From assembly GCF_008973465.1 (NCBI RefSeq), contig NZ_WBXN01000004.1:2294001-2358000 (forward strand): a stretch of DNA of 64,000 bases. Direction: 5' to 3'. This document shows, in pieces, positions 40,150 through 48,319 of this stretch. The notes under the pieces were generated by a model, which worked only from the letters and a program-made list of their open reading frames with translations, was not told the origin of the DNA and did not search any database. The DNA is from Streptomyces sp. SS1-1. GTDB lineage: Bacteria > Actinomycetota > Actinomycetes > Streptomycetales > Streptomycetaceae. Both the position numbers and the translations under genes were made by a program. Numbering within the stretch: the first letter of the stretch is position 1; every line of letters starts with the position of its first letter.

Positions 40150-40725
40150 ATGACCGATGAGGCAACGGCCGACGAGCGTGCCGGCATCCTTCTGGTCGAT
40201 GACATGGAGGACAACCTGATCGCCCTGGAGGCCGTGCTGGCCTCCCTCGACGAGCCTCTCGTCCGGGCGCGGTCGGGTGAGGAGGCGATGGAGGCGCTGC
40301 TGCGGCAGCGGTTCGCCCTGGTGCTGCTCGACGTGCGGATGCCGGGCATGGACGGGTTCGAGACCGCCGCGAACATCAAACGGCTCGACGAGGCCAAGGA
40401 CGTCCCGATCATCTTCCTGACCGGCGCCGACGACGAGCCCGGCTTCGCGTTCCGCGGCTATGCCACGGGGGCCGCCGACTATCTGACGAAGCCGTTCGAC
40501 CCGTGGGTGCTGCGGGCCAAGGTCCGTGTGTTCCTGGAGCTGCACCGCAAGAACCAGCAGCTGGCCCGGCTGCTGGCGCGCAGGCCGCCGCGTGGCGCGG
40601 AGTTCCTTCTGCGCCTGGACGCCCTGGCCCGGGACCTGGACCGGGAGGACCCCCCGGACACCGCGACGCTGCGCGACCGGGTCCGGGAGCTGCGGGAGCT
40701 GGCGGACGGGCCGCACGGCTCCTGA
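40150..40725 (+). CDS. Stand-alone response regulator
   Basis: 191 residues. A receiver domain with the acidic pair at 17-18, the phospho-acceptor Asp61 in 'LVLLDVRMPGMDGFE', Thr91 and Lys114 in 'YLTKPFDPW', followed by a ~65-residue helical tail ('HRKNQQLARLLARR...') and no DNA-binding domain. It probably acts by protein contact, for example on the phosphatase/anti-sigma protein encoded divergently. No histidine kinase lies in the window. Confidence 0.9.
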   Translation: MTDEATADERAGILLVDDMEDNLIALEAVLASLDEPLVRARSGEEAMEALLRQRFALVLLDVRMPGMDGFETAANIKRLDEAKDVPIIFLTGADDEPGFAFRGYATGAADYLTKPFDPWVLRAKVRVFLELHRKNQQLARLLARRPPRGAEFLLRLDALARDLDREDPPDTATLRDRVRELRELADGPHGS

Positions 40726-40738
40726 CCCCGGCAGACGT

Positions 40739-40768
40739 GTGGACCGCGCGGCACGCCGCGCGGTCCAC
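40739..40768. terminator. Bidirectional hairpin terminator
   Basis: A perfect 13-bp stem (40739-40751 with 40756-40768, 4-base loop) lies between the convergent response regulator and fadD genes. Confidence 0.8.
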
Positions 40769-40789
40769 CACGGGAAGGGGCCGGAGGGG

Positions 40790-42664
40790 TCAGGCCTCCC
40801 GCGTCCCCGCGTACATCTCCTCGATGAGGTCCTTGTACTCGCGCTCCACGACGGGGCGCTTCAGCTTCAGGCTGGGCGTGATCTCGCCGTGCTCCACGTC
40901 GAGGTCGCGCGGCAGCAGCCGGAACTTCTTGATCGTCTGCCACTTCTGCAGCCCGGCGTTGAGCTGCTGCACATAGGCGTCGACCATGGCGACCGTCTCC
41001 GGCGCGGCCACGATCTCGGCGTACGGCTTGCCCCCGAGCCCGTTCTCCTCGGCCCACGCCTGCAGGGCGATCTCGTCGAGGGCGATCAGCGCCGTGCAGA
41101 AGTTCCGGTCGGCGCCGTGCACGAGGATGTTCGAGACGTACGGGCAGACCGCCTTGAACTGGCCCTCCACCTCGGCGGGCGCGATGTACTTGCCGCCGGA
41201 CGTCTTGATGAGGTCCTTCTTGCGGTCGGTGATCCGCAGGTAGCCGTCCGGGGACAGCTCGCCGATGTCACCGGTGTGGAACCAGCCGTCGGCCTCCAGG
41301 ACCTCGGCGGTCTTCTCCGGCAGCCCGTGGTAGCCCTGCATGATGCCGGGGCCGCGCAGCAGGATCTCGCCGTCGTCGGCGATACGGACCTCGGTGCCGG
41401 GCAGCGGCTTGCCGACCGTGCCGGTGCGGTACGCCTCGCCGGGGTTCACGAAGGACGCGGCGGAGGACTCGGTGAGGCCGTAGCCCTCCAGGATGTGGAT
41501 GCCGGCGCCCGCGAAGAAGTAGCCGATCTCCGGGGCGAGCGCCGCGCTGCCGGAGACGCAGGCGCGCAGGTTGCCGCCGAAGGCCTCACGGATCTTGGCG
41601 TACACGAGCGCGTCGGCGACCTTGTGCTTGGTGGCCAGGCCGAACGGCGCGGAGTGGGTGCCGGTGCGCCGGAAGTTGTCCTGGGTGACCTTGGCGTACT
41701 CGCGGGCGACGCCGGCCGCCCACTGGAAGATCTTGTACTTGGCGCCGCCGCCCGCGCGGGCCTTGGCGGCGACCCCGTTGTAGACCTTCTCGAAGATGCG
41801 CGGCACGGCGGCCATGTAGGTCGGCTTCACGACCGGCAGGTTCTCGATGATCTTGTCGACACGGCCGTCGACGGCGGTGACGTGCCCGACCTCGATCTGG
41901 CCGGAGGTGAGCACCTTGCCGAAGACGTGCGCGAGCGGCAGCCACAGGTACTGCACGTCGTCCCCGCTGACCAGGCCGGTCGCGGCGATCGCCTTCGCCA
42001 TGTACGCCCAGTTGTCGTGCGGCAGGCGCACGCCCTTGGGGCGGCCGGTGGTGCCGGAGGTGTAGATCAGGGTGGCGAGCTGGTCCTTGGTGATCGCGCC
42101 GACCCGTTGCTTGATCAGGCCCGGCTCCTTCTCCAGCCGGGCCGCGCCGCGGGCCTCCAGCTCGGCGAGGCCGATGACCCAGTCGTCGGTCTCCACACCG
42201 GCCGCGTCGATCACGACGACCTGGAGCAGCTGCGGCAGCTCGGCGCGCTTCTCGCGGGCCTTGGCGACCTGCGCCGCGTCCTCGGCGATCAGCACCCGGC
42301 TCTCGGAGTCGGCGAGGATGAACGCCGACTCCTCGGCGTTGGTCTGCGGGTACACGGTGGTGGTGGCCGCGCCGGCGCACATGATGCCCAGGTCGGCGAG
42401 GATCCACTCGATCCGGGTGGAGGACGCGAGCGCCACCCGCTCCTCGGGCTGCACCCCCAGCTCGATGAGGCCGGCCGCGATGGAGTGCACGCGCTCGGCG
42501 GCCTGCGCCCAGCTCAGCGACTTCCAGTCGTCCGGGCCCTCCCCGGACGCGGGCGGTGTCGGATAGCGGTACGCCTCGGCGTCCGGCGTGGCGGCCACGC
42601 GCTCCAGAAAGAGGGTCGCCACGCTCGGCGGACGGTTCTCGATCAGTGTCTGTGTGTCGCTCAC
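40790..42664 (-). CDS. fadD: Long-chain fatty-acid-CoA ligase
   Basis: 624 residues from GTG 42664, decided by GGAGGA 4 bases upstream; the open frame continues to 42712. An ANL-family adenylating enzyme: 'YTSGTTGRPKG' at 201-211, 'GYGLTESSAASFVNPGEA', 'GWFHTGDIGELSPDGYLRITDRKKDLIKTSGGKYIAPAEVE', a normal C-terminal Lys region near 'ITPSLKLKRP'. It activates fatty acids with ATP and CoA at the membrane for degradation or lipid synthesis. A palindrome upstream (42723-42737) may be its operator. Confidence 0.93.
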   Translation of the reverse strand: MSDTQTLIENRPPSVATLFLERVAATPDAEAYRYPTPPASGEGPDDWKSLSWAQAAERVHSIAAGLIELGVQPEERVALASSTRIEWILADLGIMCAGAATTTVYPQTNAEESAFILADSESRVLIAEDAAQVAKAREKRAELPQLLQVVVIDAAGVETDDWVIGLAELEARGAARLEKEPGLIKQRVGAITKDQLATLIYTSGTTGRPKGVRLPHDNWAYMAKAIAATGLVSGDDVQYLWLPLAHVFGKVLTSGQIEVGHVTAVDGRVDKIIENLPVVKPTYMAAVPRIFEKVYNGVAAKARAGGGAKYKIFQWAAGVAREYAKVTQDNFRRTGTHSAPFGLATKHKVADALVYAKIREAFGGNLRACVSGSAALAPEIGYFFAGAGIHILEGYGLTESSAASFVNPGEAYRTGTVGKPLPGTEVRIADDGEILLRGPGIMQGYHGLPEKTAEVLEADGWFHTGDIGELSPDGYLRITDRKKDLIKTSGGKYIAPAEVEGQFKAVCPYVSNILVHGADRNFCTALIALDEIALQAWAEENGLGGKPYAEIVAAPETVAMVDAYVQQLNAGLQKWQTIKKFRLLPRDLDVEHGEITPSLKLKRPVVEREYKDLIEEMYAGTREA

Positions 42665-42722
42665 GACATCCTCCGGGGGCCCCGCGACGGTGCGGCTGGT
42701 TCCACGTTCCACTCACGCTTGT

Positions 42723-42737
42723 TTAACTCGCGAGTAA
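42723..42737. promoter_or_regulatory. Palindrome upstream of fadD, candidate TetR-type operator
   Basis: ttaactcgcgagtaa contains the perfect palindrome actcgcgagt (42726-42735), 59 bases upstream of the fadD start. TetR-type regulators of fatty-acid genes often bind such sites. It is a candidate only. Confidence 0.4.
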
Positions 42738-42832
42738 CTATCGAGCAGGCATCAGGTTAAAGGTCGACAGCCCCCCGCGTAAGAGCCTGCGCCCTGTCAC
42801 TTCCTCCGAATGGTCACGACGCGCACACAGAA

Positions 42833-42862
42833 GGGTCCGTCGCGCTTTCGCACGACGGACCC
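42833..42862 (-). terminator. Hairpin terminator downstream of lepA
   Basis: A perfect 10-bp stem (42833-42842 with 42853-42862, 10-base loop) lies about 43 bases past the lepA stop. Confidence 0.65.
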
Positions 42863-42904
42863 CCTGATGCGGCGATTTGCCGGGTCACACGGGGTTACCC
42901 GTGG

Positions 42905-44773
42905 TCACTTCTTGCCCTTGCCCGACCCCGCGCTGTCATCGCTGCTCAGCACCGCGATGAAGGCTTCCTGGGGAACCTCCACGGAACCCACCATCTTCAT
43001 CCGCTTCTTGCCTTCCTTCTGCTTCTCCAGCAGCTTGCGCTTCCGGGAGATGTCACCGCCGTAGCACTTGGCGAGGACGTCCTTGCGGATAGCGCGGATG
43101 GTCTCGCGGGCGATCACCCGGGAGCCGATGGCCGCCTGGATCGGCACCTCGAAGGCCTGCCGCGGGATCAGCTCGCGCAGCTTGGCGACGAGCCGCACCC
43201 CGTACGCGTACGCGGCGTCCTTGTGGGTGATCGCCGAGAAGGCGTCCACCTTGTCGCCGTGCAGCAGGATGTCGACCTTGACCAGGCTGGAGGTCTGCTC
43301 GCCGGTGGGCTCGTAGTCCAGCGAGGCGTAGCCGCGCGTCTTGGACTTCAGCTGGTCGAAGAAGTCGAAGACGATCTCCGCGAGCGGCAGGGTGTAGCGG
43401 ATCTCCACCCGGTCCTCGGAGAGGTAGTCCATGCCGAGCAGGGTGCCGCGCCGGGTCTGGCACAGCTCCATGATCGAGCCGATGAACTCGGTCGGCGCGA
43501 GGATCGTGGCGCGCACGACCGGCTCGTACACCTCGTTGATCTTGCCCTCGGGGAACTCGCTCGGGTTGGTGACGGTGTGCTCGGTGCCGTCCTCCATCAC
43601 CACCCGGTAGACCACGTTCGGGGCGGTGGCGATCAGGTCGAGGCCGAACTCGCGCTCCAGCCGCTCCCGGATCACGTCCAGGTGCAGCAGCCCGAGGAAG
43701 CCGACACGGAAACCGAAGCCGAGGGCGGCGGAGGTCTCCGGCTCGTAGACCAGGGCGGCGTCGTTGAGCTGCAGCTTGTCCAGGGCCTCGCGCAGCTCCG
43801 GGTAGTCCGATCCGTCCAGCGGGTACAGGCCCGAGAAGACCATGGGCTTGGGGTCCTTGTAGCCCCCGAGCGCCTCCGTGGCCCCCTTCTGCTGGCTGGT
43901 GACGGTGTCACCGACCTTGGACTGGCGGACGTCCTTCACACCGGTGATGAGGTAGCCCACCTCACCGACGCCCAGGCCGTCGGCGCCGAGCATCTCGGGC
44001 GAGTTCGTCCCGATCTCCAGCAGCTCGTGGGTGGCGCCGGTCGACATCATCTTGATGCGCTCGCGCTTGTTGAGCTGCCCGTCGATGACACGGACGTACG
44101 TCACGACACCGCGGTAGGAGTCGTAGACCGAGTCGAAGATCATCGCGCGGGCCGGGGCGTCCGCGACGCCGACCGGCGCCGGGATGTCCCGGACGACCTT
44201 GTCGAGCAGCGCGTCGACGCCGACGCCGGTCTTGGCGGAGACCCGGAGCACGTCGTCGGGGTCGCAGCCGACCAGGTTGGCGAGCTCCTCGGCGAACTTC
44301 TCGGGCTGCGCCGCCGGCAGGTCGATCTTGTTCAGCACGGGGATGATCGTGAGGTCGTTCTCCATCGCCAGGTAGAGGTTGGCGAGGGTCTGCGCCTCGA
44401 TGCCCTGGGCTGCGTCGACGAGGAGGATGGTCCCCTCGCAGGCGGCGAGCGACCGCGAGACCTCGTAGGTGAAGTCGACGTGCCCCGGGGTGTCGATCAT
44501 GTTGAGGATGTGCGTGTTGCCGGGTTCGTGGGTGGGAGCCCACGGCAGACGCACCGCCTGGGACTTGATCGTGATACCGCGCTCGCGCTCGATGTCCATG
44601 CGGTCGAGGTACTGAGCACGCATCTGCCGCTGCTCGACCACACCGGTCAGCTGGAGCATCCGGTCGGCGAGCGTGGACTTGCCGTGGTCGATGTGCGCGA
44701 TGATGCAGAAATTGCGGATCAGAGCCGGGTCGGTACGGCTCGGCTCGGGCACATTGTTAGGGGTCGCGGGCAC
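42905..44773 (-). CDS. lepA: Translation elongation factor 4 (LepA)
   Basis: 622 residues from GTG 44773, chosen because AGGA lies 7 bases upstream and the length then fits actinobacterial LepA; the open frame extends to 44833. It is a ribosome-associated GTPase: G1 'AHIDHGKST' (about 26-34), '[12 protein letters not shown]', G3 'DTPGHVDF', G4 'NKIDLP', and the LepA-specific C-terminal domain with '[17 protein letters not shown]' and '[26 protein letters not shown]'. It is divergent from rpsT (239 bp). Confidence 0.97.
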   Translation of the reverse strand: MPATPNNVPEPSRTDPALIRNFCIIAHIDHGKSTLADRMLQLTGVVEQRQMRAQYLDRMDIERERGITIKSQAVRLPWAPTHEPGNTHILNMIDTPGHVDFTYEVSRSLAACEGTILLVDAAQGIEAQTLANLYLAMENDLTIIPVLNKIDLPAAQPEKFAEELANLVGCDPDDVLRVSAKTGVGVDALLDKVVRDIPAPVGVADAPARAMIFDSVYDSYRGVVTYVRVIDGQLNKRERIKMMSTGATHELLEIGTNSPEMLGADGLGVGEVGYLITGVKDVRQSKVGDTVTSQQKGATEALGGYKDPKPMVFSGLYPLDGSDYPELREALDKLQLNDAALVYEPETSAALGFGFRVGFLGLLHLDVIRERLEREFGLDLIATAPNVVYRVVMEDGTEHTVTNPSEFPEGKINEVYEPVVRATILAPTEFIGSIMELCQTRRGTLLGMDYLSEDRVEIRYTLPLAEIVFDFFDQLKSKTRGYASLDYEPTGEQTSSLVKVDILLHGDKVDAFSAITHKDAAYAYGVRLVAKLRELIPRQAFEVPIQAAIGSRVIARETIRAIRKDVLAKCYGGDISRKRKLLEKQKEGKKRMKMVGSVEVPQEAFIAVLSSDDSAGSGKGKK

Positions 44774-44862
44774 GCAGGGTCCTGTCTCTTGAGGCGCCTT
44801 ATGCCTCGGGTCGGATCGATACGTAGGTTCCATGGTCCCATGGGCGGCGACCTGGAGCGGGT

Positions 44863-44892
44863 TTGGGCCATTCTTCGGCCCACTGCTAGTCT
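44863..44892 (+). promoter_or_regulatory. Candidate rpsT promoter
   Basis: TTGGGC (44863-44868), an 18-base spacer, TAGTCT (44887-44892), about 120 bases before rpsT. A 7-bp hairpin in the leader (44901-44907 with 44923-44929) could be a control element. Confidence 0.4.
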
Positions 44893-45012
44893 GGGTGGCT
44901 GTGTCTCATGCCCTCTCAGCGCGAGACACACCTTCAAGAAATCACCTGGTACGGGACCGGTCTCCGCTTCGGGAGGCTCCTGGCCCGTGCCTGAACCTGA
45001 AAAGGCTCATTC

Positions 45013-45279
45013 GTGGCGAACATCAAGTCCCAGATCAAGCGGATCAAGACCAACGAGAAGGCCCGGCTGCGCAACAAGGCCGTCAAGTCCTCCCTGAAGA
45101 CCGCGATCCGCAAGGCCCGCGAGGCCGCTGCCGCGGGTGACGTCGAGAAGGCCACCGAGTACCAGCGCGCTGCCGCGCGTCAGCTCGACAAGGCCGTCTC
45201 CAAGGGCGTCATCCACAAGAACCAGGCCGCCAACAAGAAGTCGGCGCTTGCTTCGAAGGTCGCGTCCCTCAAGGGCTGA
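45013..45279 (+). CDS. rpsT: 30S ribosomal protein S20
   Basis: 88 residues, normal for S20, highly basic and alpha-helical ('[35 protein letters not shown]', '[19 protein letters not shown]'). It binds 16S rRNA in early 30S assembly. The GTG start at 45013 has AAAGG upstream. Divergent from lepA, as in many actinobacteria. Confidence 0.98.
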   Translation: MANIKSQIKRIKTNEKARLRNKAVKSSLKTAIRKAREAAAAGDVEKATEYQRAAARQLDKAVSKGVIHKNQAANKKSALASKVASLKG

Positions 45280-45349
45280 CATCTTCCTGATCTGACCGCC
45301 GGAGGGAATCGAGCGGGCCCTCTCTCATCCGCTCCCGTCCGGCACCCCC

Positions 45350-45391
45350 GGATCCGCACGCGGCCTGCGTTCGCCACGCGGGTGCGGATCC
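45350..45391. terminator. Inverted repeat downstream of rpsT
   Basis: A perfect 10-bp stem (45350-45359 with 45382-45391, 22-base loop) in the 221-bp gene-free stretch between rpsT and the SnoaL-like gene. It may be a bidirectional terminator. Nothing else was seen in that stretch. Confidence 0.45.
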
Positions 45392-45500
45392 AGCAGCTCG
45401 ATCCGAAGGCCCCGGCGCCCACCTTCCCCAGGGCGGGCGGCGGGGCCTTCGGCATGCCCGCTCGGCTTCCGCGGCTCCCCCGGTTGCCTCTCGGAGCAGG

Positions 45501-45896
45501 TCAGCTCCAGAAGTCGTCGGCCGTGTCGATGTCCGCGACGCACTCGTCGAGGTCGGTGATCTTGTCCCCGACGATCCGGAAGACGATGCATCCGGTCTGG
45601 TCGATGTGCTTGCCGCCCCGGTCGGCGGTGAAGTGGTGCGCGGCCACGGCGTGCCCGCGCCCGTCGACGAACACGTCCCGCAGCTCCACCCGGAACGATC
45701 CGCCGGTCTCCGAGCCCAGCCGGCCGTAGTAGTCGAAGACCGCGTCGAACCCCTTGTGGTCCCCGGAGAGCGGATGCGAACCGGGCACATGGTGGGTGCA
45801 GTCCCCGGTCATCATGCCGCGCAGGGTCTCCATGTCCCCGCGCTGGAACGCCGCGTACCCCTCGCGGACGAGAGCCGCGTGTGGATGCTCAGCCAT
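45501..45896 (-). CDS. SnoaL-like/NTF2-fold protein
   Basis: 131 residues from ATG 45896, which has AAAGGTG 9 bases upstream; GTG 45908 is in frame. 'ALVREGYAAFQRGDMETLRGMMTGDCTHHVPGSHPLSGDHKGFDAVFDYYGRL' is the SnoaL-like domain, a small beta-barrel often used as isomerase or binding protein. The substrate is unknown. Confidence 0.85.
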   Translation of the reverse strand: MAEHPHAALVREGYAAFQRGDMETLRGMMTGDCTHHVPGSHPLSGDHKGFDAVFDYYGRLGSETGGSFRVELRDVFVDGRGHAVAAHHFTADRGGKHIDQTGCIVFRIVGDKITDLDECVADIDTADDFWS

Positions 45897-46017
45897 CGTG
45901 ATCGCCACCTTTCACCGTCCGGCGACACCAGCTGATACGTCCGATTCTCCTCGCCCCGGTGACACCTGTCGTTCCGATCAGGGCGTCCCCCGGAGCGGGG
46001 GGCGAGCGGGTGGGGTC

Positions 46018-47007
46018 TCAGGCGCGGCCCCGGGAGCGGGCGGCGCGGGCGATCGTCACGACCGCCTTCTCCAGGGCGTACTCCGGGTCGTCCCCGCCGC
46101 CCTTCACACCGGCGTCGGCCTCGGCGACCGCCCGCAGCGCGACCGCGACACCGTCGGGTGTCCACCCGCGCATCTGCTGACGCACCCGGTCGATCTTCCA
46201 GGGCGGCATGCCCAGCTCACGGGCGAGATCGGCGGGCCGGCCACCACGGGCGGACGACAGCTTGCCGATGGCCCGCACGCCCTGCGCGAGCGCACTGGTG
46301 ATCAGTACGGGCGCGACCCCGGTCGACAGCGACCAGCGCAGCGCCTCCAGCGCCTCCGCCGCCCGGCCCTCCACGGCCCGGTCGGCGACGGTGAAGCTCG
46401 ACGCCTCGGCGCGCCCTGTGTAGTAGCGCCCGACGACGGCCTCGTCGATGGTGCCCTCGACGTCCGCGACCAGCTGGCTCACCGCCGACGCCAGCTCCCG
46501 CAGATCACTGCCGATGGAGTCGACCAGGGCCTGGCACGCCTCGGGCGTCGCGGACCTGCCGGTGGCCCGGAACTCCTGCCGGACGAACGCCAGCCGGTCC
46601 GCCGGCTTGGTCATCTTCGGGCAGGCCACCTCGCGCGCCCCCGCCTTGCGGGCGGCGTCGAGCAGCTTCTTGCCCTTGGCCCCACCGGCGTGCAGCAGCA
46701 CCAGCGTGATCTCCTCGGCGGGAGACCCCAGATACGACGTGACGTCCTTGACGGTGTCCGCCGACAGGTCCTGCGCGTTCCGCACGACGACGACCTTGCG
46801 CTCCGCGAACAGTGACGGGCTGGTCAGCTCGGCGAGCGTGCCGGGCTGCACCTGGTCCGCCGTGAGGTCCCGTACGTCCGTGTCGGCGTCGGCGGCCCGC
46901 GCGGCGACCACCACCTCCCGCACGGCACGGTCGAGCAGCAGCTCCTCCTGACCCACGGCGAGGGTCACGGGGGCGAGGGGATCGTCGTTCGCACTCTTCC
47001 TGGCCAT
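46018..47007 (-). CDS. holA: DNA polymerase III delta subunit
   Basis: 329 residues from ATG 47007 (ATG 47019 is in frame). The clamp-loader delta fold is seen: 'VTLAVGQEELLLDRAVREVV', 'SPSLFAERKVVVVRNAQDL', and 'GWTPDGVAVALRAVAEADAGVKGG..DPEYALEKAVV' at the end. It opens the beta clamp in the replisome loader. The delta subunit gene normally lies near comEC/comEA and rpsT in actinobacteria, as here. Confidence 0.92.
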   Translation of the reverse strand: MARKSANDDPLAPVTLAVGQEELLLDRAVREVVVAARAADADTDVRDLTADQVQPGTLAELTSPSLFAERKVVVVRNAQDLSADTVKDVTSYLGSPAEEITLVLLHAGGAKGKKLLDAARKAGAREVACPKMTKPADRLAFVRQEFRATGRSATPEACQALVDSIGSDLRELASAVSQLVADVEGTIDEAVVGRYYTGRAEASSFTVADRAVEGRAAEALEALRWSLSTGVAPVLITSALAQGVRAIGKLSSARGGRPADLARELGMPPWKIDRVRQQMRGWTPDGVAVALRAVAEADAGVKGGGDDPEYALEKAVVTIARAARSRGRA

Positions 47008-47060
47008 CGCGTACAGCATGGCACGCGGGTACGACAACGCCGGCCGGCGCACCCCCGGGC

Positions 47061-47306
47061 CTACGGCTCCTCGCGCCAGCCCTCCCACTCCCCCGCGAAC
47101 GCGTCCAGCTCCGCGGGGTCGAGGTGCTCCCGCTCGTCGCGCAGCACCAGCAGCCACTGCGCGTCCTCGGCGTCGTCCTCGCCGGCCAGGGCGTCCCGCA
47201 CGAGATGCGGCTCCTCCTCGATGCCGAACCGCTCCCGCAACGCCTCGGCGGCCTCCTCGGCCGCGTCGCGGTCGGGCAGCACCAGCACATGTCTCACATC
47301 GCTCAC
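47061..47306 (-). CDS. Small acidic protein of unknown function
   Basis: 81 residues from GTG 47306, very rich in Glu/Asp. Only 'HVLVLPDRDAAEEAAEALRERFG' gives shape, faintly like the N-terminal part of RraB-type proteins; I would not assign it. The GTG is chosen because an upstream frame extends without a ribosome site. It lies 53 bp upstream of the holA start on the same strand. Confidence 0.6.
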   Translation of the reverse strand: MSDVRHVLVLPDRDAAEEAAEALRERFGIEEEPHLVRDALAGEDDAEDAQWLLVLRDEREHLDPAELDAFAGEWEGWREEP

Positions 47307-47350
47307 GGACCAATTCTCCGGCACCGGGGAGGACCGGGGGCGGGGCCCCT

Positions 47351-47392
47351 GGGCTGGTGAGGCTGGGCTGGTGAGCCTGGGCTGGTGAGCCT
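47351..47392. repeat. Short tandem repeat between small acidic gene and N-acetyltransferase gene
   Basis: Three imperfect 14-base units 'ggctggtgagcctg' followed by related 'ctcgtgatcgtggg' units to about 47422. It lies in the ~160-bp gap between the genes. Confidence 0.75.
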
Positions 47393-47466
47393 GCGCTCGT
47401 GATCGTGGGCTCGTGACCGTGGGTGCCGTCACTCGTGGCCGCCGGGCGCGTGACCGTGGCGTGCGC

Positions 47467-48315
47467 TCACCCGTGCCCACCGGGCGCGCGGACCGCCGGC
47501 ACCCGGTCCAGCGTGATGCCGAACCGCTCCCGGTAGACCCCCAGCACCTCCTCGTCCGTGTCCAGCTCCCGCTCCTCGCGGCTCCCGCCAGCCGCCGTCT
47601 CCTTGAACGTGCGGCCGCTGAGCGTGATCCGCCCTCCGTCCTCCGTGACCCGCGAGCACACCAGCGACTGCGTGAAGTGCGACTGGGGCGAGGTGCTGTG
47701 CCACCACGCGCCGGACACGAAGTCCGCCAGCACCCGCGGCCGCAGCTCCAGCCGGTACTCGGGCCTGCCGTCCATGACGACCTCCAGGTCGACCGCCTCG
47801 CTTCCCCCCGCCGTCGCGTCCCCGCCGCGCGCCCCCGCGGCGTCCGGCCCGGCCTCGGTGATCCGGAACACCCCCGCCGGGTCCACCTGCTCGTCGCGTG
47901 CGTAGAGCGCCAGCGGATGGTGGCTGTGCGCCCCGAAGCCCACGTCCGCCAGCCAGGTGCCCCCGTCCGCCGTCCCGACCTTCAGCGCCATGTGGTCGTA
48001 CGGGATGCCGAGCTTCCCCTCCTTGCCGTGCACGCGCGCCGCGAGCAGCGTCACCTCGAAGCCGAGCGCGCCGAGCAACGCCCCGAAGGCGCCGTTGAGT
48101 TCGTAGCAGAACCCGCCGCGCCCGGTCCCCACCACCTTGTCCAGCAGCCGCTTCTCCTCCAGGACGATCTCCTCGCCGAGATGGATCGACAGGTTCTCGA
48201 AGGGCACGGCGCGCAGATGCCGCAGATGCAGCTCGCGCAGGGCCTCGGAGGTGGGCCGGGCCGGACGCTCGGCCCCCAGACGGCTCAGATAGGCATCGAT
48301 CTCCACGGAATCCAT
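47467..48315 (-). CDS. Arylamine N-acetyltransferase
   Basis: 282 residues from ATG 48315; the open frame to 48348 carries no ribosome site. The catalytic triad is visible: Cys70 in 'GRGGFCYELN', His108 in 'IPYDHMAL', Asp124 in 'LADVGFGAH'. Such NATs acetylate arylamines or, in biosynthetic clusters, form amide bonds. The insert near 165-185 is Gly/Asp-rich. It follows comEC by 4 bp on the same strand. Confidence 0.93.
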   Translation of the reverse strand: MDSVEIDAYLSRLGAERPARPTSEALRELHLRHLRAVPFENLSIHLGEEIVLEEKRLLDKVVGTGRGGFCYELNGAFGALLGALGFEVTLLAARVHGKEGKLGIPYDHMALKVGTADGGTWLADVGFGAHSHHPLALYARDEQVDPAGVFRITEAGPDAAGARGGDATAGGSEAVDLEVVMDGRPEYRLELRPRVLADFVSGAWWHSTSPQSHFTQSLVCSRVTEDGGRITLSGRTFKETAAGGSREERELDTDEEVLGVYRERFGITLDRVPAVRAPGGHG

Positions 48316-48319
48316 GCCC

